Source: Sphagnum compactum
Taxonomy: Eukaryota > Bryophyta > Sphagnopsida > Sphagnales
Length of the DNA stretch: 64,000 bases
Assembly: GCA_965153455.1 (NCBI GenBank)
Contig: OZ234493.1
Coordinates: 1,302,001 to 1,366,000, forward strand
Reading direction: 5' to 3'
Shown: positions 1-13,240 of the stretch, piece after piece
How the letters are laid out: every line of letters starts with the position of its first letter
How positions within the stretch are numbered: the stretch's first letter is position 1
Notes under the pieces: model-generated
The model's database searches: none
Told to the model about the DNA's origin: nothing
Seen by the model: only the letters and a program-made list of their open reading frames with translations
Made by a program: the position numbers and the translations under genes

Positions 1-470
1 TTAGCCTAGGATTAGTATTTAGTTTTAGCCTTTAGATTTAGTTTAGTTTTAACCTCCAGGTTTAACCTTGAGGTTTAGCTTAAGTGACCTAGTTTGACAT
101 AGTTTAACCTATTCTAGGTGTAGTTTAATTTAACCTAATTTGATTTAATTTAGCTTAAATGACCTTAAGTTATACTAAGTTAACCTAAAACCTAGTTTAA
201 CTTAATTTAATTTCCTTTAGCTTAAATAACCTAGTTTAGCATAATTTTACATAGGTTCACATAAGTAGCCTATTTTAACTTAGTTTAATATGAGTGTTTT
301 ACTTTATTTTAACTTAGTTTAGCACATGTAGCTTAAATAACCTTAGGTTTGGCTAAAGAGATTTAGGTTGGCCTATAGTACCTTAAGGAGGCCTAGGTTA
401 ACCCAGGTTAGAGTACTAGGTCGCCCATGTTAGTTTAAGCTTTAAAAAATATGTTTATATTTTTATGATA
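1..470. repeat. degenerate TTTAGTTTAACCTA-like low-complexity DNA
   Basis: Short words such as tagtttaacct and taggttaacc recur with many variations and no fixed period. No open frame of note crosses it. It looks like decayed satellite or telomere-derived simple sequence. No gene is seen up to about 850. Confidence 0.5.
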
Positions 471-859
471 ACTTCTTCTATTGCAAATAAATTATTATGC
501 AATAGTTAAAGATTTGAACTCCCAAAGTGAAAATGAATTTGGTTGAAATCCTCCCATTTGTAGTTTATATATTAAAGTTATGCATAAAGTAATCTTTAGT
601 TTGAACCTCATTTGATCTTGATTGGACCATTCATTTTCCTTTTTCAAGCTAGTTTTGAAGTCCTCAAAAGAGATTATCATACTCATTATTTTAATCATGC
701 ATTATGGTCTATTTACATTAAATTAAGGGGTTTACCTAGTAGGGGGTTAATTAAGTTAGGTGGACTTACTTACATGGGCTACCTACCCACCCATAGCCCA
801 CCTACTTACTTATCGGCTACCTACCTACCTATCCATGAATTATTCACCTAGGATAGGGG

Positions 860-1720
860 CTATTAAAAACCTAAATGGAGGGTCACATAGGGCCATTTTA
901 AGGGCTATTTAGGGGTTATTTAGAAGGCTACATAGGACCTACTGAAGGGGTTATAAAGGGATTTTCCTAAGTTGAGGGATACTTAGGGGCTACTTATTGG
1001 GTTACATAAAGGGCTATTTAGTGGCTACCTTGGGGGTTGGCTAGGGGGATATTTAGGGACTATCTAAAGGCATACCATGGTTAAAGGATAACTATTTAAG
1101 GGGCTATATAGGGCTTATTTGGGAGATTACCTAGGAACTTGCTAAGTTAGGGGATATCAAGGGGGTTACTTTTGGGGCAATTCAAGGATTACTTAAAGGA
1201 TTATTTAGGAAGCTACTTAGGGACTTCTTAATTTAGTGGATACTTTGGAGCCTACTTATGAGGTTACATAGGAGGTTATGTAGGAGCTACTTAAAAGGAT
1301 ATTTAAATATTATCTTAAGGTTTTATGTAACCCCTTACCATTAGGTATCCCATAACTTAGGTAGCCCCCAAATAGGCCTTAAGTAGTCCCTTAAGTAGCC
1401 TTTAAATAACAAATAACCCAAGTAGGACCCATGTGTCTTTACAAATAATGCATTAGGTAGGTTTTTGATAACTCCTAGGTAGGCTTTATGTAGCCCCTTA
1501 AGTAGCCCTTAAGTATCCCACAACTTAAGCAAAAATTTTAATGTTTCCTTGAATTCCCTAAGTAAGATCCTAAATAGTTCCCTTAATAATTTTTAAGTAT
1601 CATATAACTTGGGTAGATTTTCAAGTGTTTTCCCAAATAATTTTTAATGGACCTTAAATAGCCCTTTAATTTAATAAATGCCTAGCTAACCCCTTAAATA
1701 GGTTTTGTATAATTCCTAAC
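860..1720. repeat. imperfect inverted repeat of GGGGCTACTTA-type words
   Basis: From about 860 to 1315 the plus strand is built of words like aggggctacttag and gggctattta. From about 1320 to 1720 the same words appear as reverse complements (taagtagcccctta, taagtagccct). The switch lies near 1318, so the block is a roughly 860-bp degenerate inverted repeat. No coding potential is seen. Confidence 0.55.
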
Positions 1721-2159
1721 TTCCTTTTAGATATAACCATAACATAATAAGTAGGCCCCTGGGTAAACACATAGGCACATGCAAAACACATGAAGCAAGA
1801 TTCTGAGTGGGCTCGAACAAATTTGCCACAGTGAAAATGTCCAACCCCTTAGTGATTAGGGATTAGTTGATATGGACAAATGAGTTAATTAATATCTAAT
1901 CAAATTCACTAATAATTGATCCATTAGACTAGCCTCTTAGTTCATATTAGGTTTAGTTAAACTATGAACCTTTGTTAAATTAGACACCTAAGACTTTAGG
2001 TTATCCTAGGCCACAAATGTGAAGGTTTGAACCCTCCACCTCCCTTCACCTCCTTAACCATTAAATCAATATGTAAATAAGTGAAATAATTTCTTATCAC
2101 ATATTATTATGCAAATTCTTTTCCTAACCTATGTGTAAATTACCATAGGCTAAAGTGTT

Positions 2160-3060
2160 ATGCTAGTCTTACATTATTCTTAAGTTAGTGTAAATTACTT
2201 TAAGTTATTCCTACACTACCATAAAATATTTTAAATTATTTGTGGGGTACCATAGGTTAGGATTTAAAGTTAATCCTAGGCTAATATTTTACCTTAGGTT
2301 ATTTTCAACCATTCCATCATTGGCTATTTTAAATACCATATTTAAAATTTCTCCACCTTAAACTATTTTTGGATATTCTAGGTTATTCCACTTTAGGCTA
2401 TTATAAAGTATTTCACCCAAAGTTATTTTAGGCTATTATACCCTAAGCTTTTCTTAGTTTTTTTAATTATTTTGCCTTAGGTTTGTTTGTTAATTTTAAC
2501 TTATTATGACCTAAATTATTCTTTTACTATTATAGGTTAATCCACCATAGGTTATTCTAGGTTATTTAACCTAAAATATTATCAATTATTTTAATTTATT
2601 TCACCTTATGATATTTTAGGTTATTTTATTTTAGATTATTTTGGTTATTCTGCATTAGTACACCTTGAGTTATTTTTGGTTTTTAAAAATTATTCCACCC
2701 TAAGTTATTTATAAATTGTTATAAGTTATTCCACCTTATTTATTATAAGCGATTTTACCTATTTTAGGTTATTCCACCCAAAATTATTTTCACTTATTTT
2801 AATTTATTTCATCATAAATTATTTTAAATTATTTTACCCTAGGTTATTTTTGGTTATTTTAAGTTATTCCACATTATGTTATTTTAAGTTGTTCTCAACT
2901 GTTCCAAACAATTTTAGACTAAATTATTTTTTGCTATTTTAAGTAATTCCACCCTAAGTTATCCTACATTATTATCAATTAGTTTACCCTAGTCTATACT
3001 TTAGGTTATTCCAATTATTTTAAGTTATTTTGTTGTAGGTTATTATAAGGTATAACCTAT
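2160..3060. repeat. degenerate satellite, TTATTTTAGGTTATTCCACC type
   Basis: About 900 bp consist of variants of ttattttaggttattccacc with a loose period of 20-25 bp. A reverse-complement stretch begins at about 3040 (aacctataataactta) and runs to about 3165. The same satellite recurs inverted at 4740-5200. No gene is present. Confidence 0.6.
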
Positions 3061-3169
3061 AATAACTTACGGTATAGACTATGGTAAAATAATTAATAAT
3101 AACCTAGGGTAAAATAACCTAAAGTAATTTATAATGAAATAACTTAAGATAAGTAATAACATTAGAAGA

Positions 3170-4735
3170 AATCAAAATTTTTTCACTTCATTTTTGGGAT
3201 TAGTTTTTAGTCGTAAAGAACATTTGTAGCTATATTTCCTTTAGTTGCATTGGACAAGTTGCAAATGACAATCATTCATGGATAGAAAAAAAAATCAACA
3301 AAATACATCTTCATTTGTTAACCCACCCATTATATACAAATTGTCACTTGTGATTAATTTGCAACTAATTTGGTCAACCTTTTGTTTTTATGATATGCTA
3401 CCATGTGTCATTATTTTAATATCTTTTCCTAATTATTATTCTATTTATGAGAATTTGAAATAATTTGAGACTTCTAGTGAAGATCTTTGGATGGTTTTAG
3501 ATTGTGACATGTGGCATAATCAAAATGTGTCACATAACATATTAATTATAGAAAAATTATTATAAAATTCTAAAATCAGATTCAATATTAATAACTATAA
3601 ATTCTAAATCATGATTAACTGTGTTCAATGATAAATTATGAAATATCGTAATTAATATATAAACAATGTAATTATAGTTAGGTTATAGTAATTTGACATT
3701 AATTATAGAAATTAATTATTATTATTTTCAGCTTGTTAATTATTACTATAAAAATATATGTAGTAACAATAATTATTTATTTTAAATACATAATTATAAA
3801 TAGTAGATAAAATATTTTATTATAAATATTTTATTATATAGAATAATTACATCAATTTAAAAGTTTTATTAAGATAATGTTTTTTGAAATGATGTTTTTA
3901 CTTATGCATTATCAGTCTTAAATTATGAATACCAAGTTAAATTATGAATAATATAATTAATATATAAATTATCTAATTATTTATTTTGTTTATTTTTTAT
4001 TCGCAATATTAAATATTAGTGTAATCGTTCATGTTATAAGAGATTTATTTTTAAAAACTTTTATTGGATATAAATAAAATAAATAATTTCAATTCAATTA
4101 TTGTAATTATAGTATTACATCAAATTATTATTTTTAACAATAAAATTACTATGAATATTTTAAGTCACAATTCAAAAATTTAAAATTATGAATACTGAGT
4201 TCAATTATAAATTATGTAATTATTAAAATTATTGGGAGATTATTATATTTATAGTTATTTTACAATAATGTTACATTAATTGTAATATTAAGTTTTATTA
4301 TAATTATTGGATTTTTTATGAATGGAAAATAGTAATAATTTCTCAAAAAAAAAACCATTATCCATAACTTGTCGTATACACATGTACATTTTAGTATCCA
4401 CCCATATAGTAATGAGTAGAATTCTTATAATACACCATTATAAACCCAAACAACTTGAATATGCAAAATGCATTTTGAATACATAGAAGGTTGCAACTCA
4501 TTTGAACACATTTGTAACTAATGGGACATGGATGGGTATTTTTGGATGAAAACCATGTTAAAAATTGTCGAAATGGAAGCGTGAAGAAAACATTAGTCAC
4601 AAATTATTACAGTGTAATTGTAAACATAACTAAATGCAAAAAATAGTTGCCAAAATAATTAATGATAGTTGAAAATGACAAATAATTACAATTAGTTACA
4701 AATTGATTGGTTACAAAAACCCAATTTTTACTAAT
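3170..4735. other. AT-rich intergenic DNA, nothing recognised
   Basis: Very AT-rich sequence with many short attat/aatta words. The only frames are 60-70 codons long and look like chance. I see no repeat boundary, RNA gene or conserved coding stretch. Confidence 0.5.
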
Positions 4736-4739
4736 GTAA

Positions 4740-5200
4740 TGACTTAAAATAATTTAAAATGGAATAATTTAAAACAACCTAGGGTGGAAAAATTAAAATA
4801 GTCATGAATAATTTAAAGTATAATGATTTCAAATAACCTAAGGTGGAATAACATAAAGTAATCGAAGATGGAATAACTTATAACAACCAAGAAATTCTTA
4901 GGGTAAATAACAAAAAATAACATAGGGTGGAATATCCTAAAATAAGTTATAATGGATTAAGTTAGAATAATTGAAAGTAACTTAGGATAGCTTAAGGTGG
5001 AATAACCTGGAATACCCAAAAATAGTCTAGGTTAGAATAATTTAAAATAACAAATAATAGCTTAGGGTATAATAGCCTAAAGTGGAATAATCGAGAATAA
5101 TTGAAAATTATACATGATAAAATAACTTAAAACAACCTGAAGTAAAATAACCTAGAATAACTTAAGGTATAATAACATAGGTATACTAGCCTACAATATT
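4740..5200. repeat. inverted counterpart of the 2160-3060 satellite
   Basis: Words such as aataacctagggtggaataact are the reverse complement of the satellite at 2160-3060. The two blocks are about 1.7 kb apart in opposite orientation and enclose AT-rich DNA. Confidence 0.55.
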
Positions 5201-5439
5201 TAAAGCAACAACATAAAAAGAAACTTATTTATTATAGTGAATTAATTTAAATAAAATAAAAATAATTATGTTAATTAATAATGAAACATGATGATTGCAT
5301 AATGATGACATAATTTTATGCAAGGTGAAATGATCAGGGTGGAATGAATCTATTTCATTTTAAAGGTCCCAAAATGATTTAACTAATGAACTACACCCCA
5401 TTTTGGACTAATGGGATGACGTTGTTATTTATTTGAATG

Positions 5440-7260
5440 GATTACCAACAAGATGGATGAATTCAAATGCATGTTGGATAATTTTGCTTTGCTTTTGGAG
5501 CAAAAATTAAATGGGGTAAATTTGATGCCATATGGTCAACAAAGTAGCCAAAGGATTGTTAATGGGCTTGAATGCTAGGATTAAATGGATTATGCAAGGG
5601 GAAGGTGCGAAATATCTAGGTGTGCTAGTAGGTTCTCATTTCTTACTTATGTCCAATTTTGACAAGTTAATGGCTTCTCTTGAAGCGAAATGGAATACTA
5701 GGTATAATTGACCGTAATGTGCAATCTGAAGCACTCCTTGTTAACTTATTAGTTTGGGGCTTTGCTTTAATGAAAAACCTTGGAAAGATTTGATCATGTA
5801 TAGAGCAGAATAGGCCCAACCTCCTATGCATTGCATTCAACGATGCCAATGGATATAATTAATTGATTTTTGCTACTTCAAAGTTTCGCAAATTTGCCTT
5901 TCCTTTGTGAAATGACATTTCAAATAAGGATGTTTGGAAAAATGTAACAACTAGCTTGGAGAAATTTGAGCCTCAAAACCCATAAGAGGTAATGCAAAAA
6001 CCACTATTTGGACACCCCCTTATTTTCAATGAAAAGAATTTGTCGTTTGGCATTGGTGTTGTTAGTATAAGAAGGATGATGGCTGCTGCAAGTTGCACAA
6101 GAATGTGACACCTTTGGGATAACCAAACCCAATGCTAAAAGAACTTGCCAACATTACACATCATAAACCACCCAGTTAATATTACAACTAAAAATTCCAT
6201 GGTTTCCCAACTTCCTTGGGACACAACTTGTTGTAATTTGGTGATTGGGTTTGCCTTAAAGTTGTGAAGGAAAGCAAATTCCCTTCATGGATTTACAAAA
6301 TTTCAAAGGTTCATCCTAATTCCATTTCTACTCTTGAATTTAATAGATTTCTTTTTCGTAGGTTGACTTGTAGCAACTCACACATTGTCCAACTTCAATA
6401 AAAAAGATTAATGCATGTCATGGTGTTCATTCAAGACATGCACAAAACTCTTTTCAAAATGGACAACATTAACATTGATTTGGAATCAAAGGCCTTTGCG
6501 TGACATTTTGATCTTCACCTCATCGACCAATTGCGTTGGGATCTAGGCAAATGGCATTGGAAAACCATGTCTCACATTGGGGATGCACCATTTTTTGGAT
6601 ACATTACTAAGGGAGGTAATCTTTGTACCACAAGTCATCAACACACTACCCCTATTTTCATAACATTCATTTAACAACTTGAATCATGGGATATTTTTTC
6701 ATTCCTTGCTAGACTTTGGCATAGTTCAAGACCTCACAAGGTATCAACCCTCATTTGGTTCATTTTCACTCGAGGATTATCAATTGATTCTTGGCTAGAA
6801 TGCATGGTTGTTTATTCTTGCTACCAAATTTATAACATCAACTTCATTGAAACTTTATAGCATAACTTCATTACATGCCCAAAGTTGCGGTGGCTTAGGA
6901 TGCTTATTTTAAAGTATGGACTAAATGGGAAGCTCCTAAGAACTTCAGTGTTTTATGCCCTTTCATCTTGTTTCACTCTAGGTGAGAATGTTTTTAGGAA
7001 TGAAGAAGGTAATCCTCATACTCATAGGTTGCATGTTAGTGATTACATTTACATTACACTTACATTATATAACTATTGGATCTTCTTTTTAACTTTATCT
7101 TTTATTTTCTATGGGTTAAGTGCTATCACTTGCACTTTGATAATCATTATTTTAGTAACAAGACTTTTCATCATGCTTGGACCTCCATTGTGGAGGTTGG
7201 TATGGCCATTAACATTCTTAAGTAGATTAGGGATCATAACAAACAACTTTCATCAATGAT
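5440..7260 (+). mobile_element. decayed LINE (non-LTR retrotransposon) ORF2 3' fragment
   Basis: Plus-strand frames, broken by many stops and shifts, give a stretch at about 5595-5700 with the YLGVLVG-type block seen at the end of plant LINE reverse transcriptases. It is followed by a phrase like NFDKLMASLEAKWN. Further on (about 6740-6890) come fragments resembling the zf-RVT region (STLIWFIFTRG, then a Cys/Pro motif near 6875). No 5' end, poly(A) tail or target duplication was located. This is a relic with no coding capacity. A different retroelement with a similar tail is possible. Confidence 0.45.
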
Positions 7261-7269
7261 GATTTTTTA

Positions 7270-8330
7270 ATGTAATGTAGTTTTTTTTGCCTTTTCATTA
7301 TGGGATTTTGTTTATGAGGTATTCAAGAACTATCCTTCCCAATTATAGGTAATTAATGTTATTGTTTTTAAAAAATAGAATGAAGCTTCTTAACGTGAAA
7401 GAGGGATAGGTAGGAGGTCCATTAGATAACAACAAAAGAAAAACTAATCAAGAGAGTATGGTAACAAAAGAAAAGATAATCAAGAGAGTATGGTTTGATC
7501 ATGAGCACATAGTGCATGATCTTTGGTTACTAATCTAGGTCAAAACAAAATTTTAAATTCATACCTAAACACAAAAGCGATTTGTTATATGGATATGAAC
7601 TGAAAGTCCCATCCAATGAACTTACATTGTGGGTCAAAATAGAACTTGTAAAATTAGCATTGGTAAATCTTGACCTTGCAGTGAAATTGCAAACATAAAT
7701 CTCTCCCTCACAGGCTAATTTGATCCATGTGTGCACGACTCCCACAAGGGACATTTTGCAATGCAAGATTAGTACTTTTCCACATTTACGAACTTTTGTG
7801 TGTTTATGTAATCTAGCTCCTCATTAATATGAATATGGATTGCATTTTGAAAGAGTTGGTTCAAGTATTCAAACATTCTTATAACTCGTTTTTTACACCA
7901 TGTTCTTCAAATCCATTGTTGCTTTTCTTGTGTTTCTTCACATGTGCATAAATCCATGAAGATATCTCTTTTGAACTCTTTCAATAGTGAAAATGACCTT
8001 CCAAAGCTTAGATCTCTAAAGGTTTTAGGCCAAACATTGAGATTCATTTCATGCAGACATTTTTCAAAATCTTTTTTTTCCATTGACTATAATGTTCATG
8101 GTTCAACTACATGTTTAGGTCATCAAGCAAGGTGTGAATGCAAGTTTTGGAATACCTCTTCTAACTAGGGTTTCTATGTGAAGGGTAGCTTTAATTAAGA
8201 TTTGGACAATAAGGTTGGTATGGTGGCCACATAGGCTATATTCCCGATACTTGGCTTGAATAACTGGTGGCCTCAAGCTAGTTACTATAGGCATAATCTA
8301 TAGAATTGAAAAAATCTCTTTTCATCCATG
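7270..8330. other. intergenic DNA, nothing recognised
   Basis: AT-rich unique-looking sequence. The small frames at 7530-7766 (minus) and 7944-8168 (plus) show no conserved features I recognise. Confidence 0.4.
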
Positions 8331-8384
8331 AAGAGAGCGATTATTACATTTTCATCCAATAAGCGATAAGGTTTCAAGATCATT

Positions 8385-8525
8385 GGGCTAATGAGAGACT
8401 TTTGTACCTTGTGCTGAGTAGTGGGTCACTAATGAAACGATGGTCAGAGGCTTATCGTTTGTAACTTGTGACCTAATAGCCAATCAGGGTGTCGAGATTC
8501 TCATTATGGTCGATTACAGATTACA
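8385..8525 (+). repeat. dispersed repeat family 1, copy A
   Basis: Shares an interrupted but clear match with 60350-60480. Both contain cattgggc-aatgagag, then gtgct, aatgaa-cg, taacttgtgacc and agattctcat in the same order and orientation. Probably two old copies of an unnamed interspersed element. The ends are not defined. Confidence 0.5.
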
Positions 8526-8820
8526 TAACCAACAAGAGGGCACTGGTTAATGGACATAACTGGTGACCTTTACATCCATAACCTGTGCAATAGGTGGATG
8601 TGGACAGAACCTACTTCTCCGCACTTTTCATTCACAAGCAGCCTGAAATACATGAGCTTTAATATGTGAGACCTGATTGGGGACATGGAGGTCCAATCAG
8701 AAAAAGACACGTCAGCCCATGGAGCTGGTTTTTTGATACCCAAATACCCAAAGACAGAGCTGGTTCCATTGGGCACACCCCCAAATGAGCAAATCAGCTG
8801 TGGGTGTACCTTACCACTCA

Positions 8821-8846
8821 AACCCTAAACCCTAAACCCTAAACCC
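8821..8846 (-). repeat. interstitial telomeric repeat (CCCTAAA)
   Basis: About three and a half head-to-tail units of the plant telomere heptamer in CCCTAAA orientation, followed by a CACA-rich stretch. Short interstitial tracts of this kind are often left by break repair. Confidence 0.8.
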
Positions 8847-8884
8847 ACACCACACAACAATAAACAAGGGGGTGTGTCACATTA

Positions 8885-9113
8885 AAAATCCTCTAAAAGA
8901 AACCAAAAATCCTTCAAGATATTATAACTCTATAACTAAACTCAAGTTTCAACACAAGTCAAAATATCATGTTTTAAAAAAATCCTCAAACAAAAAATAA
9001 TAGACCTATTATTATTTATTTAGGGTCCAAAGTCCCCTTGAGCTACTTACTATATACTCTACAAATGAATCTCTAAACACAATATCCTTGCCTTGGTAGG
9101 CAAAGCCAACAAC
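8885..9113 (+). repeat. dispersed repeat family 2, copy A
   Basis: About 220 bp match 44461-44661 in the same orientation. Shared words include aaaagaaaccaaa, atccttcaagatatta, caaaatatcatg, actctataatgaatct-like words and ccttggtag-caag-ccaacaa. An unclassified interspersed repeat. No terminal motif was found. Confidence 0.65.
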
Positions 9114-9785
9114 ATCATCTTCTGTCTTCTGTCACCAGCTTCAGCTTCAGCTTTTTTTTGTTGTGGAGCCTGACCAGGTTAGCCTAGAGGCATGATGAGG
9201 CAGAAAAAGCCTGCTCTCAGGAGTTTTTCCCAGCTTTCACTGCCACTGCAAAATGCCAGAAGGTAAGGGTAGGGTAGGGTAGGCAACTAGTGTCAAAGGA
9301 AATTGTCAATGCTTTTGGCACATTCAAGCTTATGGGTTTTGTAACAACAACCATCACTAGCCTAGCCTAGCCTAGCCTAGCTTGGGATCCACATTCAATG
9401 GCTCATTTTGGCCAGCCACTTGATTCAGGGAATCAGCATCACCACCACCCACAGCAACATGAAGTTTTTGTCTTTGCATCTGAGAATGGGATTATTCCAG
9501 AATTCAATGATGAGGGTGGTGGTGCAGGTTTAGTAGTAGTAGTACATGGAAACACTAGACCTCTATATAGATAGCCAAATTAACCAAATTAGGTAAATTA
9601 CAAATATTATAATTAAAGGACAGTATGTACTATGTACATTGGAATTTTTTGAAATAAATAAATATCTTAAATTAATTTAAAATGTCTTTTACATTTTTGA
9701 AACTAAAAGACATCCCAACATGATTTGTAATTGTGAAATCAACTTTCCCATGGAACTCTTTCACACTCCTTGAGTACCTTAAGAG
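9114..9785. other. intergenic DNA with short GGGTA and CCTAG runs
   Basis: Contains a short agggt run near 9268 and a cctag run near 9357, plus TAG repeats near 9530. No gene was recognised. Confidence 0.4.
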
Positions 9786-9808
9786 CTCATAGATAGACTT
9801 TGGGTCGG

Positions 9809-10053
9809 AGGACCTTCAAATCTTCCAACCTTACATTGGAAGCCCTCATTTGAGGCGAGGACCTTCAAATCTTCGAACCTTACATTGGAAGCCCTCATGT
9901 GAGGCGAGGACCTTCAAATCTTTGAACCTTACATTGGAAGCCCTCATTTGAGGCGAGGATGTTCACAATCTTCGAACCTTACATTGGAAGCCCTCCTTTG
10001 AGGCGAGGACCTTCAAATCTTCGAACCTTACATTGGAAGCCCTCATTTGAGGC
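9809..10053 (+). repeat. 49-bp minisatellite, five copies
   Basis: Units start at gaccttcaaatc (9811, 9860, 9909, about 9958 and 10008). Each contains cgaaccttacattggaagc and ends in ccctcatttgaggcga. The period is 49 bp with few changes between copies. 49 is not a multiple of three, so the open frames across it on both strands are incidental. Confidence 0.9.
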
Positions 10054-10059
10054 TCTGTC

Positions 10060-12000
10060 AATATCGACGGCATGTAACGTGCAAATGTTAGTTTTTCCCT
10101 CCCCCCAATCCTCACTCGCAAACTTGAACATTGAACAGTACAAAATGAGTGACAATTTGAAATCTCATCACTTGAGTCAATCATTATAGTTGGCCAATGA
10201 AAAACAATCATTTTCTACTGCTGCTGGTGCTCTTGCAGGGCACTGCTAAAGATGTGCACTTTTAGCAGCCCAAAGGAGTTGTTTCATGATGCTTAATTGC
10301 AAGACTTCATCCAAAAATTATATAGTCAGGAGTGCAAACCATTTCATTGCTGCTGTTGGGTACGATGCCTCTAAGCATATATATATACTAGTTTGAACCC
10401 CATGCCTAATGCACAGGTGTGTTATTTCAACAAGGTTTGGTTCATGTTTTAGTTTTTTTTACCCTAAAACTTTTATCTTTTTTATTTTTTATTTTATCCC
10501 GACGTCTGGATGGAAAGCTTCATTTCATCCCGAAGCTTCACGACCACGACGTCCTTTACTATATAGAATATGCCTATGCAAGGCTTTGTTACAAAACCCA
10601 TAAGGTTGCAGAGGAAAAATTACTCTAGTTAAGGTGCCCTCCGATTACACTGAAAAAAGCAGCGCGAAGAAGCGCTTCCGATTGTATTGTATGTTATTTG
10701 TAGGACCATCTTATTAAAGTTATGGGAAGATGCATATACCATAGTGAGTGGGTATACCTCCTCCTCCTATTGGTGTTGTGGGACTTTGCAAGAAGTTTAA
10801 CATCAATGCCACCATGCATGTGCACTAGATATGTGGCATAAGTGTTGGGTTAAAACTTTTTTGTCACATTTTTAAAATTGAAAAATTCATCCTAATGATT
10901 CTAAGAGCTTTTTTTGAATTTTTAATTGAAGGGTTTAATTCACTAAAATAAGAGGTAACTAAATTAATAAGGAATACTAAGAATCATAATTGAAACCTTT
11001 TGACATTAGTGGGAATGTATTTGGGACATTGGTGGGTTTTGTATTATTACCACATAATATTGAGTCCCAAGGTTTCTCTGCAAGAAGTCATCATGGTGTT
11101 TTCATTGACATTTTCAAATCTCCACCAACAATTTTTTTGTTTCCATCTATATTCCATAAATTTTTTCCTACCATGGTCACCAATGTTTAAATTTTAAAAT
11201 TTCTATTATAGCTTTTGCCTATTTATTGACAAGAAAATAGGAAAATTTCATTTTTCTAGTATAAATTCGACGAATTTTGAGAGACACCATTTTTTGTATT
11301 GCCCTCCCTTGATGTTGTTGGTGTGCAAAATTGATAATTCAAACAACAACAACAACCACCCTAAAAAAAATTAAAAATAATAAAAATAAAACAACCTGGG
11401 TATATCGCATGATATTTGAGGTTGGATGAGGTTGGATGGAGACCACTTAGAAGCTGATACTACTTCTTCGTCTCTTAACAATGAGGAAGGCCCTTTTTAG
11501 GGCCTCAAGTATCTCCTCCATTCAATTGCAGCATTGAGAAATTTTACTTGATGCACAAAAAAGCAATCTAATAACTCATAAACCAGACAAGGATAAATAG
11601 AAATATAAAAGAAATCGACATGCAAATAGTATATATTTTTTGCCGATATGTAAACAGCAACACACTCATTTTATTTAAATGGAATTAGGGTTTAAGGTTA
11701 AATTTGATCTATTTTGCCAAAAAAAAGAAAACAAAAAAAGAAAAACAGATTTTTTTCTGGAAGAACCATGTTTCTAGTGTAGCAAAAGAAACAACGAATT
11801 TTTCATTTTTTCAATTTTCAGGCAAACCCATGTTTTTGTAGTGTAATCCTAAATCCTAAAACCCTTCATGACACATGTTCTGCGAGTTACTCTTATCCCA
11901 CTGATCAATACACAACACGGGTCAGAATTTTCTCTTGTCTCCGGAATCTTTCTTTGTTGATCACAAGTTTGACAAATAGCAAACACCATTACTCTACCAC
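10060..12000. other. AT-rich intergenic DNA
   Basis: No supported gene. A 69-codon plus frame at 10419-10628 ends in a protein-like stretch (YYIEYAYARLCYKTHKVAEE), but I could not assign it to a family. Confidence 0.4.
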
Positions 12001-13240
12001 CCTAGTAAGTAGTAAAGTAAGTATATATATATATATATATATGTTGAATACTACTACTACTACTACTACTAATAATAATAATCAATTAATTTTGAAAAAA
12101 ATACACGTGAGGAAAAAGAAAACCTAAAAAATTCCTGAATATTATTCCATTTATTGCATTCTCTATTTTCCTTCACAAAATGTTGTTCTTTGAAATGAAG
12201 TATGTTTTGGAAATTAAAAAAACTAAAAAATAAAAAAATCAATTCTACAAATGATAATAATAATAATAATAATAATAATTTGTGTTGTCGAAGGTGGCCG
12301 ATTACAAACTATAGTAAATTTTTTTGCTCTACTCGGTTGGGTACACACAACCTCTTTTGTGTGTGGATGTGTGTTTGTGTTTTTGTCTCTTGCTTGCTTG
12401 CAGGTTAATAATCATCACCTTCACAATGTCAAAAGGTTTGCCTGGAAACACTGGCCTGCTGACTTAGTGCCTCAGCAGCAGCAGCTGTATACTAGTAAGT
12501 AACTAGTAGTCTAAAGTCTGAACTATGTCTGTCCAATGCATGGCCACTTATTTAGGTGACAATGATAATAATAATAATAATAATAATAATAATGTACTTT
12601 TAAAAAAAAGGGGCTATTTTTCCAGTGTTGTAAGTCGTTTACCCTGATATACCCTGCGGGTCAATATGGGCATCATACATGTATACCCACCCCTTTAATA
12701 TTATTATCAACATTCTTTTGGGGGGTTACCCTTCCATTACCCTACCTGGTGGGTAAATGTTTCAGACTTACCCTTCATTTACCCTACCCAGCTAGTATAT
12801 AATATATAAATTTTTTGAACTCCACCCTTTCCTATGGGAGAGGCATTTTTATTTATTTAAGCAGGTAAAAAAACAGAGAGGCTATAAATATAAAAATTAA
12901 ATTGAAATGTATGTATATAAATCCTTACAGAAAATATTAGTAAAAATTGCAAATACTTTGCATATTTCAATCAACTCCACATTTAACAAAAAATAATACT
13001 CTTAAAAAAGGTTTAAAAAAAAAAGTAGGCTATATATATATATATATATATATATATGCCAGGAATCCTTTATATACCACTAGTAGCACATATTTGCAAT
13101 TTCATATTCCAATGGGTTTTACACTGGGCCACATATACCCTCCGGGTAAAATGATAAAGTAGGGTATATAGGTACAAGTGGGCAACTGTTACCCTATTCA
13201 CATGGGTAAGGGTAAATGTCATACCCGCTTTTCCCCTTTC
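12001..13240. repeat. cluster of microsatellites and ACCC-rich DNA
   Basis: Holds (AT)n at 12023-12041, (TAC)n at 12048-12069, (AAT/ATA)n at 12250-12280 and 12560-12593, and (TA)n at 13032-13057. From 12640 to 13225 there are repeated taccc/gggta words in both orientations. No element ends could be fixed. Confidence 0.6.

Noticed and set aside
9809-10053. CRISPR-like regular repeats
   Set aside because: Units are contiguous with no unique spacers; this is a minisatellite in a plant genome.
10419-10628. 69-codon frame with a protein-like C-terminal half
   Set aside because: No recognised family, no paired exon; the first half is Phe/Leu-rich low complexity.
12620-13230. ACCC-rich block as a TIR transposon starting cagtgttgtaag
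   Set aside because: No matching right inverted end or target duplication was found.
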